Positions 46,876 to 56,371 are shown, numbered from the stretch's first letter. The stretch: 64,000 nucleotides of DNA from Aporhodopirellula aestuarii (GCF_023701485.1 NZ_JAMQBK010000043.1:1-64000); one strand, 5' to 3'. Notes: generated by a model from the letters alone, not told the origin. Translations and numbers: made by a program.

Positions 46876-47952
46876 ATGAGTTCATCCACCAAGTCCAAGA
46901 CGCGGAAGGCGGCAGCGGCGCCACAGCGGTTCGAAGGGGTGACGGCCTCGTCCTTGGCGGCACGTTTACCTGCGTGGTTGCAGTCTCCCGAACTGGAGGT
47001 GGCGATCGCCGAGACTCGCGAGCATGTTCGTGATTTGACGGACGCCGATACCAGCGAGCTTCGAGCGTTGACGAAGCAACGCCTTCGTCAAGAAATCGAC
47101 TTCATTGGCAATGAACGATTTCGTTCGGCTCGCGAAGGCAAGCGGATCTTTTCGGCAGAACTTGGACTCGCCGAGCGTCAGACGGCATTGGGGATCGCAG
47201 CGATCCGCCGCAGCGGAGTCGATCTTCCGATTCACCTGGGGCGTCTTTGCGAGGCCCCGCTATTGACTCCCGAGCAAGAACGCCTGCTGTTCGAGCGAAT
47301 GAACTACTTGTTGCAACAAGCCGCGATTCATCGCAGCGTGTTGAATCCCGAGCGACCTTCGCGTCAACGCCTTGAGCTGATCGAGTTGTACGTCGCGCTG
47401 GCGGATTGGCACCGTGACCGGATCGTCGAAGCCAACCTGCGACTGGTGTTTTCGATCGTCAAGAAGTTCGTCAATGCGAACAACAGCTTTGACGAATTGT
47501 TGAGCGACGGGATCATCGCGTTAATTCGCGGCGTGGAGAAGTTTGATTTTGACCGTGGGTTCCGCTTTAGCACGTATGCGACGCAAGTCGTCCGACGTAA
47601 CGCCTATCGCACCGTCGTGACGAGGCAGCAGGAACGCCAGAAAGTAGTGGGTGGGTTGCAAGACATGGACATTGATATCGGTGAAGAAGAACGGACTTCG
47701 GCTATCAGCGAAACTCGTTGGCATGAACTGCGAAGTCGACTAAGTGTCATGCTCGGCGATTTGGATCGACGCGAAAAGTTCATCATCCGGGCGCGTTTCT
47801 CGCTGGGGTCACACCGTCGCGTGCACACCCTGCAGTCCCTTGCCGATCGCTTGGGTGTTTCGAAAGAACGTGTTCGACAACTCGAGCGTCGGGCCATGGA
47901 CAAACTCCGGGCAATGGCAGGCACGACCGATCTGGCAGAGCTCGAAAACTAA
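46876..47952 (+). CDS. Sigma-70 family RNA polymerase sigma factor
   Basis: The 358-aa protein has a basic N-terminus of about 40 residues. Region 2 lies at about 177-245: R-I-V-E-A-N-L-R-L-V-F-S-I-V-K-K-F, F-D-E-L-L-S-D-G-I-I-A-L-I-R-G-V-E-K-F-D and F-R-F-S-T-Y-A-T-Q-V-V-R-R-N. A short region 3 and region 4 (L-A-D-R-L-G-V-S-K-E-R-V-R-Q-L-E-R-R-A-M, about 325-345) follow. It is larger than ECF factors and resembles a group 2/3 sigma lacking region 1.1. An AGGT lies about 9 nt upstream of ATG 46876. The palindrome in its leader and the divergent CarH-like gene suggest repression until a signal arrives. Confidence 0.93.
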   Translation: MSSSTKSKTRKAAAAPQRFEGVTASSLAARLPAWLQSPELEVAIAETREHVRDLTDADTSELRALTKQRLRQEIDFIGNERFRSAREGKRIFSAELGLAERQTALGIAAIRRSGVDLPIHLGRLCEAPLLTPEQERLLFERMNYLLQQAAIHRSVLNPERPSRQRLELIELYVALADWHRDRIVEANLRLVFSIVKKFVNANNSFDELLSDGIIALIRGVEKFDFDRGFRFSTYATQVVRRNAYRTVVTRQQERQKVVGGLQDMDIDIGEEERTSAISETRWHELRSRLSVMLGDLDRREKFIIRARFSLGSHRRVHTLQSLADRLGVSKERVRQLERRAMDKLRAMAGTTDLAELEN

Positions 47953-48047
47953 CCGACAACTCCCGGTGGCGGGAAATCGATGAAAGTCGCACCGACGTTC
48001 GCCACGCGGACGTTGGGACGCGATTGAAAGTTGAAGGGGTGCCTGGC

Positions 48048-49457
48048 TCAGGCGAGGATGCCTTCGACGATGTGGCCGTGAATGTCGGTGAGTCGCATGT
48101 CGCGGCCGCTGTATCGGTAGGTGAGCTGGGTGTGATCGAACCCGAGCAGGTGCAAAATCGTGGCATGCAAATCGTGCACGTGCATACGATCTTCCACGGC
48201 GGTTAAACCAACCTCGTCGGTGGTGCCGTGGATATGTCCCGCTTTGACGCCACCGCCTGCCATCCAAATCGTGAAACCGTCGTCATGGTGGTCACGTCCC
48301 GGTTTGGGGCCGAGTGGTAATTGAACCGTGGGCGTTCTGCCCATCTCACCACCCCAAATAACGAGGGTGTCTTCGAGCATGCCGCGTTGTTTGAGATCCG
48401 CGAGCAATGCCGCAAGCGGTCCGTCGCATTCCGACGCCAAACGGCGATGGCCGGCTTCGAGATTGGCGTGGGAATCCCATGGTTGTCCGGCACCATGATA
48501 GACCTGGACGTAGCGAACGCCCCGCTCAGCCAAGCGTCTGGCGATCAGCAATTGTCGCCCTTGTTGGTTGTCGCCGTAGGCTTCCAAAACGTGTGCCGGT
48601 TCGCGGCTGATGTCGAACGCATCGGATGCTTCGTCTTGCATGCGAAACGCGAGTTCGAGTGATTGGATGCGAGACTCGAGCGAGTGGTCGCCGGGGCGAT
48701 CGGCCAAATGCAACGCGTTGAGTTGTTGTACCAATGAGATCTGTTGTTTTTGCTGTTTCGCTAGCAGGTACTCGTTTTGAATGTTGGCGACAAGGAGGTC
48801 GGGATCGTTGTACTGCGAATCGACATACGTGCCCTGATAGATCCCGGGCAGGAATGCGCTTCGCCAATTGGCCGTTGCCGCGGTGGGCAATCCCTTCGGG
48901 CACATCGCAACGAATCCGGGAAGGCTTTGGTTTTCGGTCCCCAATCCGTACAACGCCCACGATCCGACGGCGGGGCGTGGGCGCACGATGTCGCCGCAGT
49001 TCATCATCATTAGCGCCGGTTCATGATTCGGCACATCGGTGACCATCGATCGGATGACGCAGAGGTCGTCGGCGTGTTGGGCCAGTTGGGGAAACAGTTC
49101 GCTGATCGGGATGCCTGCCTGTCCGTGCTGTTTGAACTTGAACGGCGAGGCGTGGGCGACTCCTCCGAGACGGCGGTTCTTTTCGAGTTTTTCCCCTAGC
49201 GTTTTGCCCTGCATCTTTTTCAGCATCGGCTTGGGATCGAACGTGTCGACTTGCGACGGCCCGCCGTTGGCGAAGACATGGATCACGCGTTTGGCGCGAG
49301 CCGGGTAGTGAGGTTGGCGGGGCGCGAGCGAACCGGCGCTGTCATCGGATGCTTCCTCGGCCAGCAAGCTGGAGGCGGCCAGCATGCCGAATCCCATTCC
49401 CGACTGCCGGAGCAGCGAACGTCGGGACAACGTGAGCGGTTTGTGATCAGTGAACAT
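48048..49457 (-). CDS. DUF1501 (sulfatase-fold) Tat-exported protein, cassette B
   Basis: This 469-aa paralogue of the cassette A protein begins L-T-L-S-R-R-S-L-L-R-Q-S-G-M-G-F-G-M-L, a twin-arginine signal. Key blocks are R-V-I-H-V-F-A-N-G-G-P-S-Q-V-D-T-F-D-P-K-P, W-G-G-E-M-G-R-T-P and G-R-D-H-H-D-D-G-F-T-I-W-M-A-G-G-G. The C-terminal block G-F-D-H-T-Q-L-T-Y-R-Y-S-G-R-D also matches cassette A. It lies 6 bp after its PSD1 partner in the same operon. Exported, of unknown activity. Confidence 0.93.
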   Translation of the reverse strand: MFTDHKPLTLSRRSLLRQSGMGFGMLAASSLLAEEASDDSAGSLAPRQPHYPARAKRVIHVFANGGPSQVDTFDPKPMLKKMQGKTLGEKLEKNRRLGGVAHASPFKFKQHGQAGIPISELFPQLAQHADDLCVIRSMVTDVPNHEPALMMMNCGDIVRPRPAVGSWALYGLGTENQSLPGFVAMCPKGLPTAATANWRSAFLPGIYQGTYVDSQYNDPDLLVANIQNEYLLAKQQKQQISLVQQLNALHLADRPGDHSLESRIQSLELAFRMQDEASDAFDISREPAHVLEAYGDNQQGRQLLIARRLAERGVRYVQVYHGAGQPWDSHANLEAGHRRLASECDGPLAALLADLKQRGMLEDTLVIWGGEMGRTPTVQLPLGPKPGRDHHDDGFTIWMAGGGVKAGHIHGTTDEVGLTAVEDRMHVHDLHATILHLLGFDHTQLTYRYSGRDMRLTDIHGHIVEGILA

Positions 49458-49463
49458 CGCAGA

Positions 49464-52400
49464 TCAATCCAGATAGAAGAATTCGTTCGTCAGCATCAAT
49501 GCTTGGGCAAGCTGTTCCCAACCATCGAGTTGCGGTGCGGGTGGCGGTGAAAAGTCTTTGGCTGCGTCCCAACGTTGTCCCTTTGCCGGCCCGGCGATGC
49601 AGCGGATTTGAGGTGACCACAGGAAGTTGTCGTTGGACGCGCTCTTGCCAGCTTCCACGATAAAATCAATCACCGTTCCGACCTGCACGTCAACCTTCTC
49701 TACTTTCGTTTCCGATTCACTCGCAAACGCGGGCCACGACGGAACCGTTTCAAGTGCGTCGCTTGCAATTTTTGCGATGACTCCATCCCCCTTGTCTCGC
49801 GAGTGTGTCAGTTTGCCGGTGATGGTGACGGTGCCTTGGATTGGGGACACCCATCGACGTATCGTTGCTTTGTCGGTCGTCCGTGGAGTGTTTCCGCCTA
49901 GAGCAGTCAGACGGGCGTACCCGACCTGCGGATCGGGAAGGGTACTGCTGAATTGATAATGTTGGCCGCTCCAGTGATTGAGCGGATGGAAATCGACATG
50001 GGTTCGGTCCACATTGCCGAGGCCGTATTGCCAAACAGCAGGACGTTCACCGCCAACGGTCCCCGCGTTTGTTAGAAACTGACGCACGAGCCGTTGTTCA
50101 TCGTCCGTGGCATTTCGGGCGAGCACGTGTTGGTAGATCGCATCGATCGCCGCCGCGGTTTCGGATTCGTTTTCTGGATGGACCAAGCTTGCCAGTTCTC
50201 TCGCACACTGCACGACGAACGGATGGTTCATCACGAAGAGAGATTGTTGTGGGACCGTCGTCACGGATCGTTCCGCGATCGAGGTCGTTGGCGTTGCGAA
50301 GTCAAAAACGCGTAGCATTGGGTCGAGCTCGACACGATCGATGTACGCATAAATGGTGCGGCGCGTCGGATATGGAGTTTGGGAAAGTCGTACGCTGCGT
50401 CCGCCGATTTGTCGATCGAGCGTCCCGCTGACGGCGAGCATGGCGTCACGAGTGGCTTCGAAATCGATGCGTTTTCGATTTTGATGGCTCAACAAAACGT
50501 TCTCTGGATCTCGTTCGCTGGCTTCCGCTCCGGGCTGGCTGCTGCGTTGATAGGTCGCCGATGAGAGGATCGTTCGGTGTAACCATTTCAGCGACCATCC
50601 GTTGCGAATGAATTCAGCGGACATCCAGTCCAGCAATTCGGGATGCGAGGGAGGAGGTGATCGCAGGCCGAAATCGTCAGCGGATTCCGCGAGCCCACGG
50701 TCGAAGTATTTTGCCCAGACGCGATTGACGATCACGCGCGGAGTCAACGGGTTTTCGGGGGAAACGATCGCGGCGGCGAGATCGGCGCGGCCGCTTCCTG
50801 TTTGAAACGGTTTCGCATTTTTTCCTGCGATGATGGATACGAACCTGCGTGGAACTTGATCGCCACGTCGTGCGGGCTCGCCTCGCAGCATCACGTATGG
50901 TTTGATGGGAGCATCCTTGTCCGTGATGACCATGGCCTTGGGAGGGGCGCCAGGATGCGTGGCGTAAACCTCGCCGATCGCTTTCTCAAGATCACCTAGA
51001 TTTCTCCGCCCGCTGCCGAGCAACCGTGACGCATTGACGACTGCGTCTTCGTTGAGATCAAACAGACCATCTTCGCCCAATAGGGCTTGCCAGATTGCTT
51101 CCTGCGAGCCGGTGGGCAATTCGGTGGCCTCCGGATCGTTCTTGAGTGTTTGCTGCCACGCGTCGAGGACGGATTGGAAAACGCCGGCGTAGGCCACGAT
51201 AAGGTCGAGCCGCGTTTGCGGGGCGGCCTCGATCAACGCGTCCCGAATGAGCGGATTGAGTTTTGACTTCTTCGCATTCCAGCTCGCGATCGAGTCGCTG
51301 CGTTTGGCCTTATACTCAGCTTCGGATTGGTTAAGTACGGAAACCCAGGGGCCCCATACAGGATGATCGGCTAGGTTTTTGCGCCGCGTGTATTTGAGCA
51401 ACTCGGCGGCGAGTGGTGTCATCGCGGAATGCTCGACTTTGCGTTTGCTGACGACTGCACGGATCTGCATTTGGCTCCCGACGTGCATGTCGTAATAGCC
51501 CAGGAAATAGGGTTTGCAGTTCTTGGTGAGTTTTTCGATCGCATCGGCTCGCAGCTCGCGACGGTATTTCGTCATCGCGTTTTGGGCTTTGGCGAGTTGC
51601 CGCTGGAAATCTTCTTGCAGTTCCTCTGGGATCTCGCCACCAGTGATGTTCGGAAATTCGTCCGGGACTTCGCAACTTGCCATCACTCCGTAGAGCGAAT
51701 AATAGTCTTCGATAGGGATCGGATCGTACTTGTGGTCGTGACAGCGGGCGCAGGCGACCGTCAGCCCCATTAGCCCTCGTGTGACGACATCGATTTGGTC
51801 GGCGGCCCGTTCCAAACGGTCGTTTCGAAATCGGGGGCCGACGGTGATGAAGCCCAGTGCGGCCAGCTCCGGTGCATCATCTGGCATTCCCAGCGAGTCG
51901 GCGGCGATCTGTTCTGCGACGAAGCGATCGTATGGCTTGTCTTCGTTGAGCGAACGAATGACGTAATCCCGGTACGTGTACGCGAACGGATACCGAATAT
52001 CCGCTTGAGCTTGCCAATCTTGCGTATCCGCATAGCGGGCTAGGTCGAGCCAGTAGCGCCCCCATCGCTCACCATAGTGTTTTGACGCGAGCAAACGATC
52101 GATCACTTTGTCGAACGCAATCGAATCGGAATCCTTGTCATTGACGAAGGCGGCGATTTCATCGGGAGTGGGGGGCAATCCGATCACATCCATCGTCGCC
52201 CGTCGGATCAAAGTTCGCCGATCGGCGGGTGGGACAGCGGAGAGTTCTTGCTCGGTGAGTTTCGCATTGACGAACGCGTCAATCGGATTGTGGGTCGGCA
52301 GTTCGGGTTGCGATTGAGGAATAGCGGGTAATTGGATCGGTTGAAATGCCCAGTGGTTTTGGGCGATCTTGTTGATGGCGACTTGATCTCCGAGCGCCGC

Positions 52401-52787
52401 CGCAGCCGGTGCCGCTTCCTTTGGCCAAGGCAGCCCCATCATGATCCACTTGTTGAAGACTTCGACTTCCTCATCTTCGAGCGGTGCGTCGGGCGGCATC
52501 TCCAAACCCTCATACAGGACGGCCTGCATCAAGAGGCTTTCGGCGGGATCACGCACGATCGCTGCCGGTCCGCTGTCACCACCTCGCAGCACGCCCGAGC
52601 GTGAGTCGAGTCGCAATCCGGATTCTTGTTTGGCGTCACTGTGACATTCGTAACACTTCGCGATCAATAAGGGACGCACGCGTGCTTCGAAAAATCGTTC
52701 GCGACGAAGTTCGCGGTCGTCAAGTTGAGCGAACGCTGTGGTCGCACAGAGAGTGAAGCAGGCAAGAGCAAGCAGGGATCGTTGCAT
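49464..52787 (-). CDS. PSCyt1-DUF1549-DUF1553 exported protein, cassette B
   Basis: The 1107-aa protein starts with a Sec signal (L-L-A-L-A-C-F-T-L-C-A-T-T-A-F-A). The C-x-x-C-H domain is C-Y-E-C-H-S-D-A-K-Q-E-S-G-L-R-L-D (about 43-59). DUF1549 has L-P-P-T-P-D-E-I, Y-W-L-D-L-A-R-Y-A-D-T-Q and C-A-R-C-H-D-H-K-Y. DUF1553 has P-R-V-I-V-N-R-V-W-A-K-Y-F-D and V-P-Q-Q-S-L-F-V-M-N-H-P. Unlike cassette A it lacks the discoidin insert, but it has a C-terminal beta-rich domain (about 930-1090, W-V-S-P-I-Q-G-T-V-T-I-T-G-K-L), possibly carbohydrate binding. It precedes its DUF1501 partner. Confidence 0.93.
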   Translation of the reverse strand: MQRSLLALACFTLCATTAFAQLDDRELRRERFFEARVRPLLIAKCYECHSDAKQESGLRLDSRSGVLRGGDSGPAAIVRDPAESLLMQAVLYEGLEMPPDAPLEDEEVEVFNKWIMMGLPWPKEAAPAAAALGDQVAINKIAQNHWAFQPIQLPAIPQSQPELPTHNPIDAFVNAKLTEQELSAVPPADRRTLIRRATMDVIGLPPTPDEIAAFVNDKDSDSIAFDKVIDRLLASKHYGERWGRYWLDLARYADTQDWQAQADIRYPFAYTYRDYVIRSLNEDKPYDRFVAEQIAADSLGMPDDAPELAALGFITVGPRFRNDRLERAADQIDVVTRGLMGLTVACARCHDHKYDPIPIEDYYSLYGVMASCEVPDEFPNITGGEIPEELQEDFQRQLAKAQNAMTKYRRELRADAIEKLTKNCKPYFLGYYDMHVGSQMQIRAVVSKRKVEHSAMTPLAAELLKYTRRKNLADHPVWGPWVSVLNQSEAEYKAKRSDSIASWNAKKSKLNPLIRDALIEAAPQTRLDLIVAYAGVFQSVLDAWQQTLKNDPEATELPTGSQEAIWQALLGEDGLFDLNEDAVVNASRLLGSGRRNLGDLEKAIGEVYATHPGAPPKAMVITDKDAPIKPYVMLRGEPARRGDQVPRRFVSIIAGKNAKPFQTGSGRADLAAAIVSPENPLTPRVIVNRVWAKYFDRGLAESADDFGLRSPPPSHPELLDWMSAEFIRNGWSLKWLHRTILSSATYQRSSQPGAEASERDPENVLLSHQNRKRIDFEATRDAMLAVSGTLDRQIGGRSVRLSQTPYPTRRTIYAYIDRVELDPMLRVFDFATPTTSIAERSVTTVPQQSLFVMNHPFVVQCARELASLVHPENESETAAAIDAIYQHVLARNATDDEQRLVRQFLTNAGTVGGERPAVWQYGLGNVDRTHVDFHPLNHWSGQHYQFSSTLPDPQVGYARLTALGGNTPRTTDKATIRRWVSPIQGTVTITGKLTHSRDKGDGVIAKIASDALETVPSWPAFASESETKVEKVDVQVGTVIDFIVEAGKSASNDNFLWSPQIRCIAGPAKGQRWDAAKDFSPPPAPQLDGWEQLAQALMLTNEFFYLD

Positions 52788-52861
52788 CGGTCAACGCTTC
52801 GGCGAGTGTGGGGGAGGGACGGCCTGGGGACATTGATTTAATTACTGCGGGATTTCAAATG

Positions 52862-52921
52862 TAGCGGAACGGCACGAGCCGTCCGGTGACTCGGGACCGG
52901 ATGGCTTGCGCCGTTCCGCTA
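52862..52921. repeat. REP-like palindromic intergenic element
   Basis: The arms 52862-52887 and 52896-52921 are 26 bp each around an 8-nt loop. The outer 12 bp (TAGCGGAACGGC / GCCGTTCCGCTA) pair perfectly. The inner part pairs with one mismatch and two G-U pairs, so most differences keep the stem. I recall similar TAGCGGAACGG elements as frequent in Rhodopirellula intergenic DNA; no second copy was found in this window. It lies between divergent genes, so a terminator role is unlikely. Confidence 0.82.
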
Positions 52922-53178
52922 GAAACAGCATTAAAACAATTAACGCCCCGGGGGCGTGGAGGGAGGGATTGCCGTCCGCTATTTTAGCAGAACGCGGATG
53001 GAAAGTGTGCAATCAGAGGAACACGCGGGCTGATTGAGGTTTCCAGATGTAGGCTCTTGAAACGAAGGCGAACGCCGCAGCGTGGGGGCGATTTGACACG
53101 GCCGTTGGGATGCTCGACAAAGAGACTCGTCGAAAGCGAACTTTGAAATCCCTTTGTGTTCCTTTGCCTGCGATCGCC

Positions 53179-54552
53179 ATGTCTCGCTCCACGCCTGTTT
53201 TCTTCGCCGCTCTTATTTGCCTGTCGAATCTCGCGTTCTCGCAAGATGTTGAAAGCCGCGTCCGGGCGCTCGCCGAACCGTTGATCAAGGCGAAACGTGC
53301 GATGGGGATTTCCATCGGCGTCATTTCTGGAGAAGAACGATTCTCGGTCCATCTCGGTAAAACAGGAGATGGGGAGGAAATGCCGAATGATCAGACGGTC
53401 TATGAGATCGGATCGATCTCGAAAGTTTTTACCGGATTGATGTTGGCCGACGCGGTCGTCGGGGGGAATGTGCGGCTGGACCAACCGGCCGGTGAACTCT
53501 TACCCGACGACGTCGTGATGCCGACCTGGAACGAAACGCAAATCACGTTACTGCAGCTTTCGACGCATCGATCTGGGTTGCCACGTTTGCCCGATAACAT
53601 GACCGAGGTTACGTCCGACAATCCGTATGCGGGCTACACATCGAAACACATGTACGAGTTCTTGAATGCTCATACGCTTGGCCGGGCTCCCGGTGAGAAG
53701 GGCGAATATTCCAATTTCGCGGTCGCGCTACTGGGGCATCTGATCTGTTTGAATTCAGAACGATCTTACGAACAGGTGTTGCAAGAAAAGAATACTGGTC
53801 CTTTATCGATGGATTCAACGGCAGTCGAGTTAACTGACTCGATGCGGTTTCGGATGGCGACGCCCCATGATTCGGGATTGAACCCGACGAGTAACTGGGA
53901 ATTCGCTGACGTGCCCGGTGCCGGAGGTATCCGCAGCAGCATCGAAGACATGTTGAAATTCGCCGCGGCGAATCTGAATCCACCTGATGGCGAGTTGGGG
54001 CAGGCGATTGAACTCGCGTGGAAGCAGCATCAGCCGAGCACCGGCGGAAGTTTTGCGATGGGGCTGGGATGGCATCTCGCTCGTGACGGACAAACCCGCT
54101 GGCACAACGGCGGCACGGGTGGATATCGGACGATGCTCATGATCAATCGTCCATTGCAAATTGCGGTGGTCGTGCTGTGCAATACGGCCTGTGGTGAGGT
54201 CGATGCGTTGGCCGAACAAATGGTGCAAATGTTAGCAGGTGCCGAAGTAAGACCGGTGACGTTTGCAGACCAAACCGAAGTCGACGTGCCGGTCGAAAAA
54301 ATGAAACGACTCGAAGGCCGCTATCAACTCGTGCCCACTTTTATTTTTGATGTCAACGTCCGCGACGGCAAACTCATGGTCGGGGTGACCAACCAGCCCA
54401 CGTTTCAGGTATTCGCGAAGTCGGAAACCGAGTGGTTTTACAAAGTCGTGCCGGCGAGTTTGACGTTTCGGCTTACCGAGTCAGGCGAATGCACAGCCCT
54501 CGAACTGTTCCAAAACGGAATCCGTCAAACGGCGAAGCGTGTTGATGAGTGA
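53179..54552 (+). CDS. Exported serine hydrolase, beta-lactamase/class C fold
   Basis: The 457-aa protein has a Sec signal (F-F-A-A-L-I-C-L-S-N-L-A-F-S-Q, about 7-22). The three penicillin-recognising motifs are visible: Ser79-I-S-Lys82, Tyr177-Ser-Asn179 and His309-Asn-Gly-Gly. All catalytic positions of the class C beta-lactamase / PBP family (PF00144) are thus present. The last 90 residues form a beta-rich domain (R-L-E-G-R-Y-Q-L-V-P-T) of the DUF3471 type. These proteins include D-aminopeptidases, esterases and beta-lactamases; the substrate cannot be assigned. ATG 53179 begins the signal peptide. Confidence 0.91.
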   Translation: MSRSTPVFFAALICLSNLAFSQDVESRVRALAEPLIKAKRAMGISIGVISGEERFSVHLGKTGDGEEMPNDQTVYEIGSISKVFTGLMLADAVVGGNVRLDQPAGELLPDDVVMPTWNETQITLLQLSTHRSGLPRLPDNMTEVTSDNPYAGYTSKHMYEFLNAHTLGRAPGEKGEYSNFAVALLGHLICLNSERSYEQVLQEKNTGPLSMDSTAVELTDSMRFRMATPHDSGLNPTSNWEFADVPGAGGIRSSIEDMLKFAAANLNPPDGELGQAIELAWKQHQPSTGGSFAMGLGWHLARDGQTRWHNGGTGGYRTMLMINRPLQIAVVVLCNTACGEVDALAEQMVQMLAGAEVRPVTFADQTEVDVPVEKMKRLEGRYQLVPTFIFDVNVRDGKLMVGVTNQPTFQVFAKSETEWFYKVVPASLTFRLTESGECTALELFQNGIRQTAKRVDE

Positions 54553-54669
54553 GCCGGCAACATCCGGTTTGGCTATGCGTTGGATTGCATCAAACGGTTC
54601 GTTTGTGTGAACGTCATCATGGCCTCAGGCGGTTGAAGAAGCCGTTCGCCGTATCCGATCGTGTCGAAC

Positions 54670-55254
54670 TTAACGGGCCGCTTGGATCGCTTCGTCGAAG
54701 TTGAGTTGCAGTTCGAGTTGGGTGTCGCGATCGTCGTAGCCGAGTTCGCGGTGCAAGAGGCTCGGCTGGATGTCGGTGCTGTTTTGGTATTTATCTTCGT
54801 CGCACGGTTTGCATTTACCGATCAGTTCGTGATACGAGATTTGGCAAACTTGCATGCCGGGATAGATCCGAACCGGTTGGATGCAGTGCAGTTCGAGGGT
54901 CCAGGTTCCGCAGTAACCGGCTTGGCCGAGGCTACCGCCCGGGTTGAGGATCACACCCAATCGGCCGAGCGAGGAGCGAGAGTGGAGCACTGGAACGAGG
55001 CCGTTGGTCTCGGTGTGTTCGATCGTCCGGCCGAGATACAGCACACCGGGTTGCAGAGTCAGCCCCTCGGCGGGGATTTCTATCCTGCGGTACCGGTTGG
55101 GGCTCGCCGCATCAAGGACGACTTCCTCGTACACCAGCAATTCGTCGTGGAGCGAGAGGTTGTAGCTGTTGGCGTTCAAACGAGACGGATCGAAAGGCTC
55201 GATCAAGATGTCCTCGCCCATCCGAGACAACAATTCTTGACTGGATAAAATCAT
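54670..55254 (-). CDS. dcd: dCTP deaminase
   Basis: Dcd deaminates dCTP to dUTP, supplying dUMP for thymidylate synthesis. The 194-aa length fits. It begins M-I-L-S-S-Q-E-L and carries L-N-A-N-S-Y-N-L-S-L, H-S-R-S-S-L-G-R-L-G-V, G-Y-C-G-T-W-T-L-E-L (with the catalytic Glu) and G-M-Q-V-C-Q-I-S-Y. The C-terminal K-Y-Q-N-S-T-D-I-Q-P-S is the lid that closes over nucleotide. ATG 55254 was chosen because the upstream leader lacks conservation. It is divergent from the LON-domain gene. Confidence 0.93.
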   Translation of the reverse strand: MILSSQELLSRMGEDILIEPFDPSRLNANSYNLSLHDELLVYEEVVLDAASPNRYRRIEIPAEGLTLQPGVLYLGRTIEHTETNGLVPVLHSRSSLGRLGVILNPGGSLGQAGYCGTWTLELHCIQPVRIYPGMQVCQISYHELIGKCKPCDEDKYQNSTDIQPSLLHRELGYDDRDTQLELQLNFDEAIQAAR

Positions 55255-55453
55255 GCTCTGACGCTCGTCCGATGCGGAGGGTCGTGTGTGTCGATCTACG
55301 AATTGTAATTTAACGAGTTTCGGTCTGCAGTAGCGGGTGTCGGGCTGCATTATTCGCTATATTTCAGCGTCGATGTACGATTTGTAACGTTTCGCACACC
55401 AGCAAATATCAAAAATTCCCTGATCAATCGGGGGGATCCTGAAGGCTTTCGGC

Positions 55454-56203
55454 ATGAATCCGTTTTCTGACGTGACCCAGCTACCGGACGATTTTGATGG
55501 CCAAGTGCGATTGTTCCCGCTGCCGGGGTTGGTGTTGTTTCCCCATGCGATGCAGCCGTTGCATGTGTTTGAGCCGCGGTACGTTGAAATGCTGCGTGAG
55601 GCCCTCGCAACAGACCAACTGATCACGATGGCGACGTTGCTAGACCCGTATGCGGTCCCCGTCACGTCTCCGCCGGCTGTCGCCAAGACGGTTTGTATCG
55701 GCAAAATCGTTTCTCATGCCGAGCTGGCTGGCGATCGGCACAACATCCTGCTCGTCGGAGTGCGGCGTGCGAAGATCCGGCGGGAACTCGAAACGACTCG
55801 CCCGTTTCGGTCGGCCCAGGTCGATTTGATTGACGACTTTTACGTCCCTGCGGCAACTGCCCAACGCAACGAACTCAAACGCAGGCTGCTGACTTCGTTC
55901 GGCAAGATCATTCCGCCGAAGGCCGGTTCGCAGAAAAGTTTGCACGACTTGATGGCTGGGCAAATGGGGGTGGGGCCGATCACCGACATTATCGCGTACA
56001 CGCTGCCGTTCGAGCCCGAAGACAAACTGAAGTTGCTTGAGATGAGCGATGTCGACGCCCGAGCAGAGCATTTGATACGTTTGATCGATCGCGGCGACAT
56101 TGATCTGCAGTCGGTTAGCTCGGGGGAAAAGGCGATGGAATCGCACGAGAACCCGCAGCGACCGCTTGATAATCGGTTCCCTCCGCCGTTCAGTGTGAAC
56201 TGA
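55454..56203 (+). CDS. LON substrate-binding-domain protein
   Basis: The 249-aa protein consists of the N-terminal domain of Lon protease without ATPase or peptidase parts. It begins V-R-L-F-P-L-P-G-L-V-L-F-P-H-A-M-Q-P-L-H-V-F-E-P-R-Y, the family signature, and continues with G-K-I-V-S-H-A-E and I-L-L-V-G-V-R-R-A-K-I. A helical second half follows (I-A-Y-T-L-P-F-E-P-E-D-K-L-K-L-L-E). Such proteins are widespread and are presumed to bind unfolded or specific proteins. The tRNA-Arg gene follows about 170 bp downstream. Confidence 0.89.
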   Translation: MNPFSDVTQLPDDFDGQVRLFPLPGLVLFPHAMQPLHVFEPRYVEMLREALATDQLITMATLLDPYAVPVTSPPAVAKTVCIGKIVSHAELAGDRHNILLVGVRRAKIRRELETTRPFRSAQVDLIDDFYVPAATAQRNELKRRLLTSFGKIIPPKAGSQKSLHDLMAGQMGVGPITDIIAYTLPFEPEDKLKLLEMSDVDARAEHLIRLIDRGDIDLQSVSSGEKAMESHENPQRPLDNRFPPPFSVN

Positions 56204-56371
56204 GCGAACATCACGCTCCTGGGGACTGTCCGTAGCGGGATTGGTCTGCAGGAAGACGCCGGACCGGTCGCCGCAGCACCGGGAGTAGGAAATTGCATCG
56301 GTGATTGCCAAAAAGCCGTCTTGGCGGCTAAAGTGGTCAACCCAGGGATTCCCTCGCGGTGAGTCCCCGAC

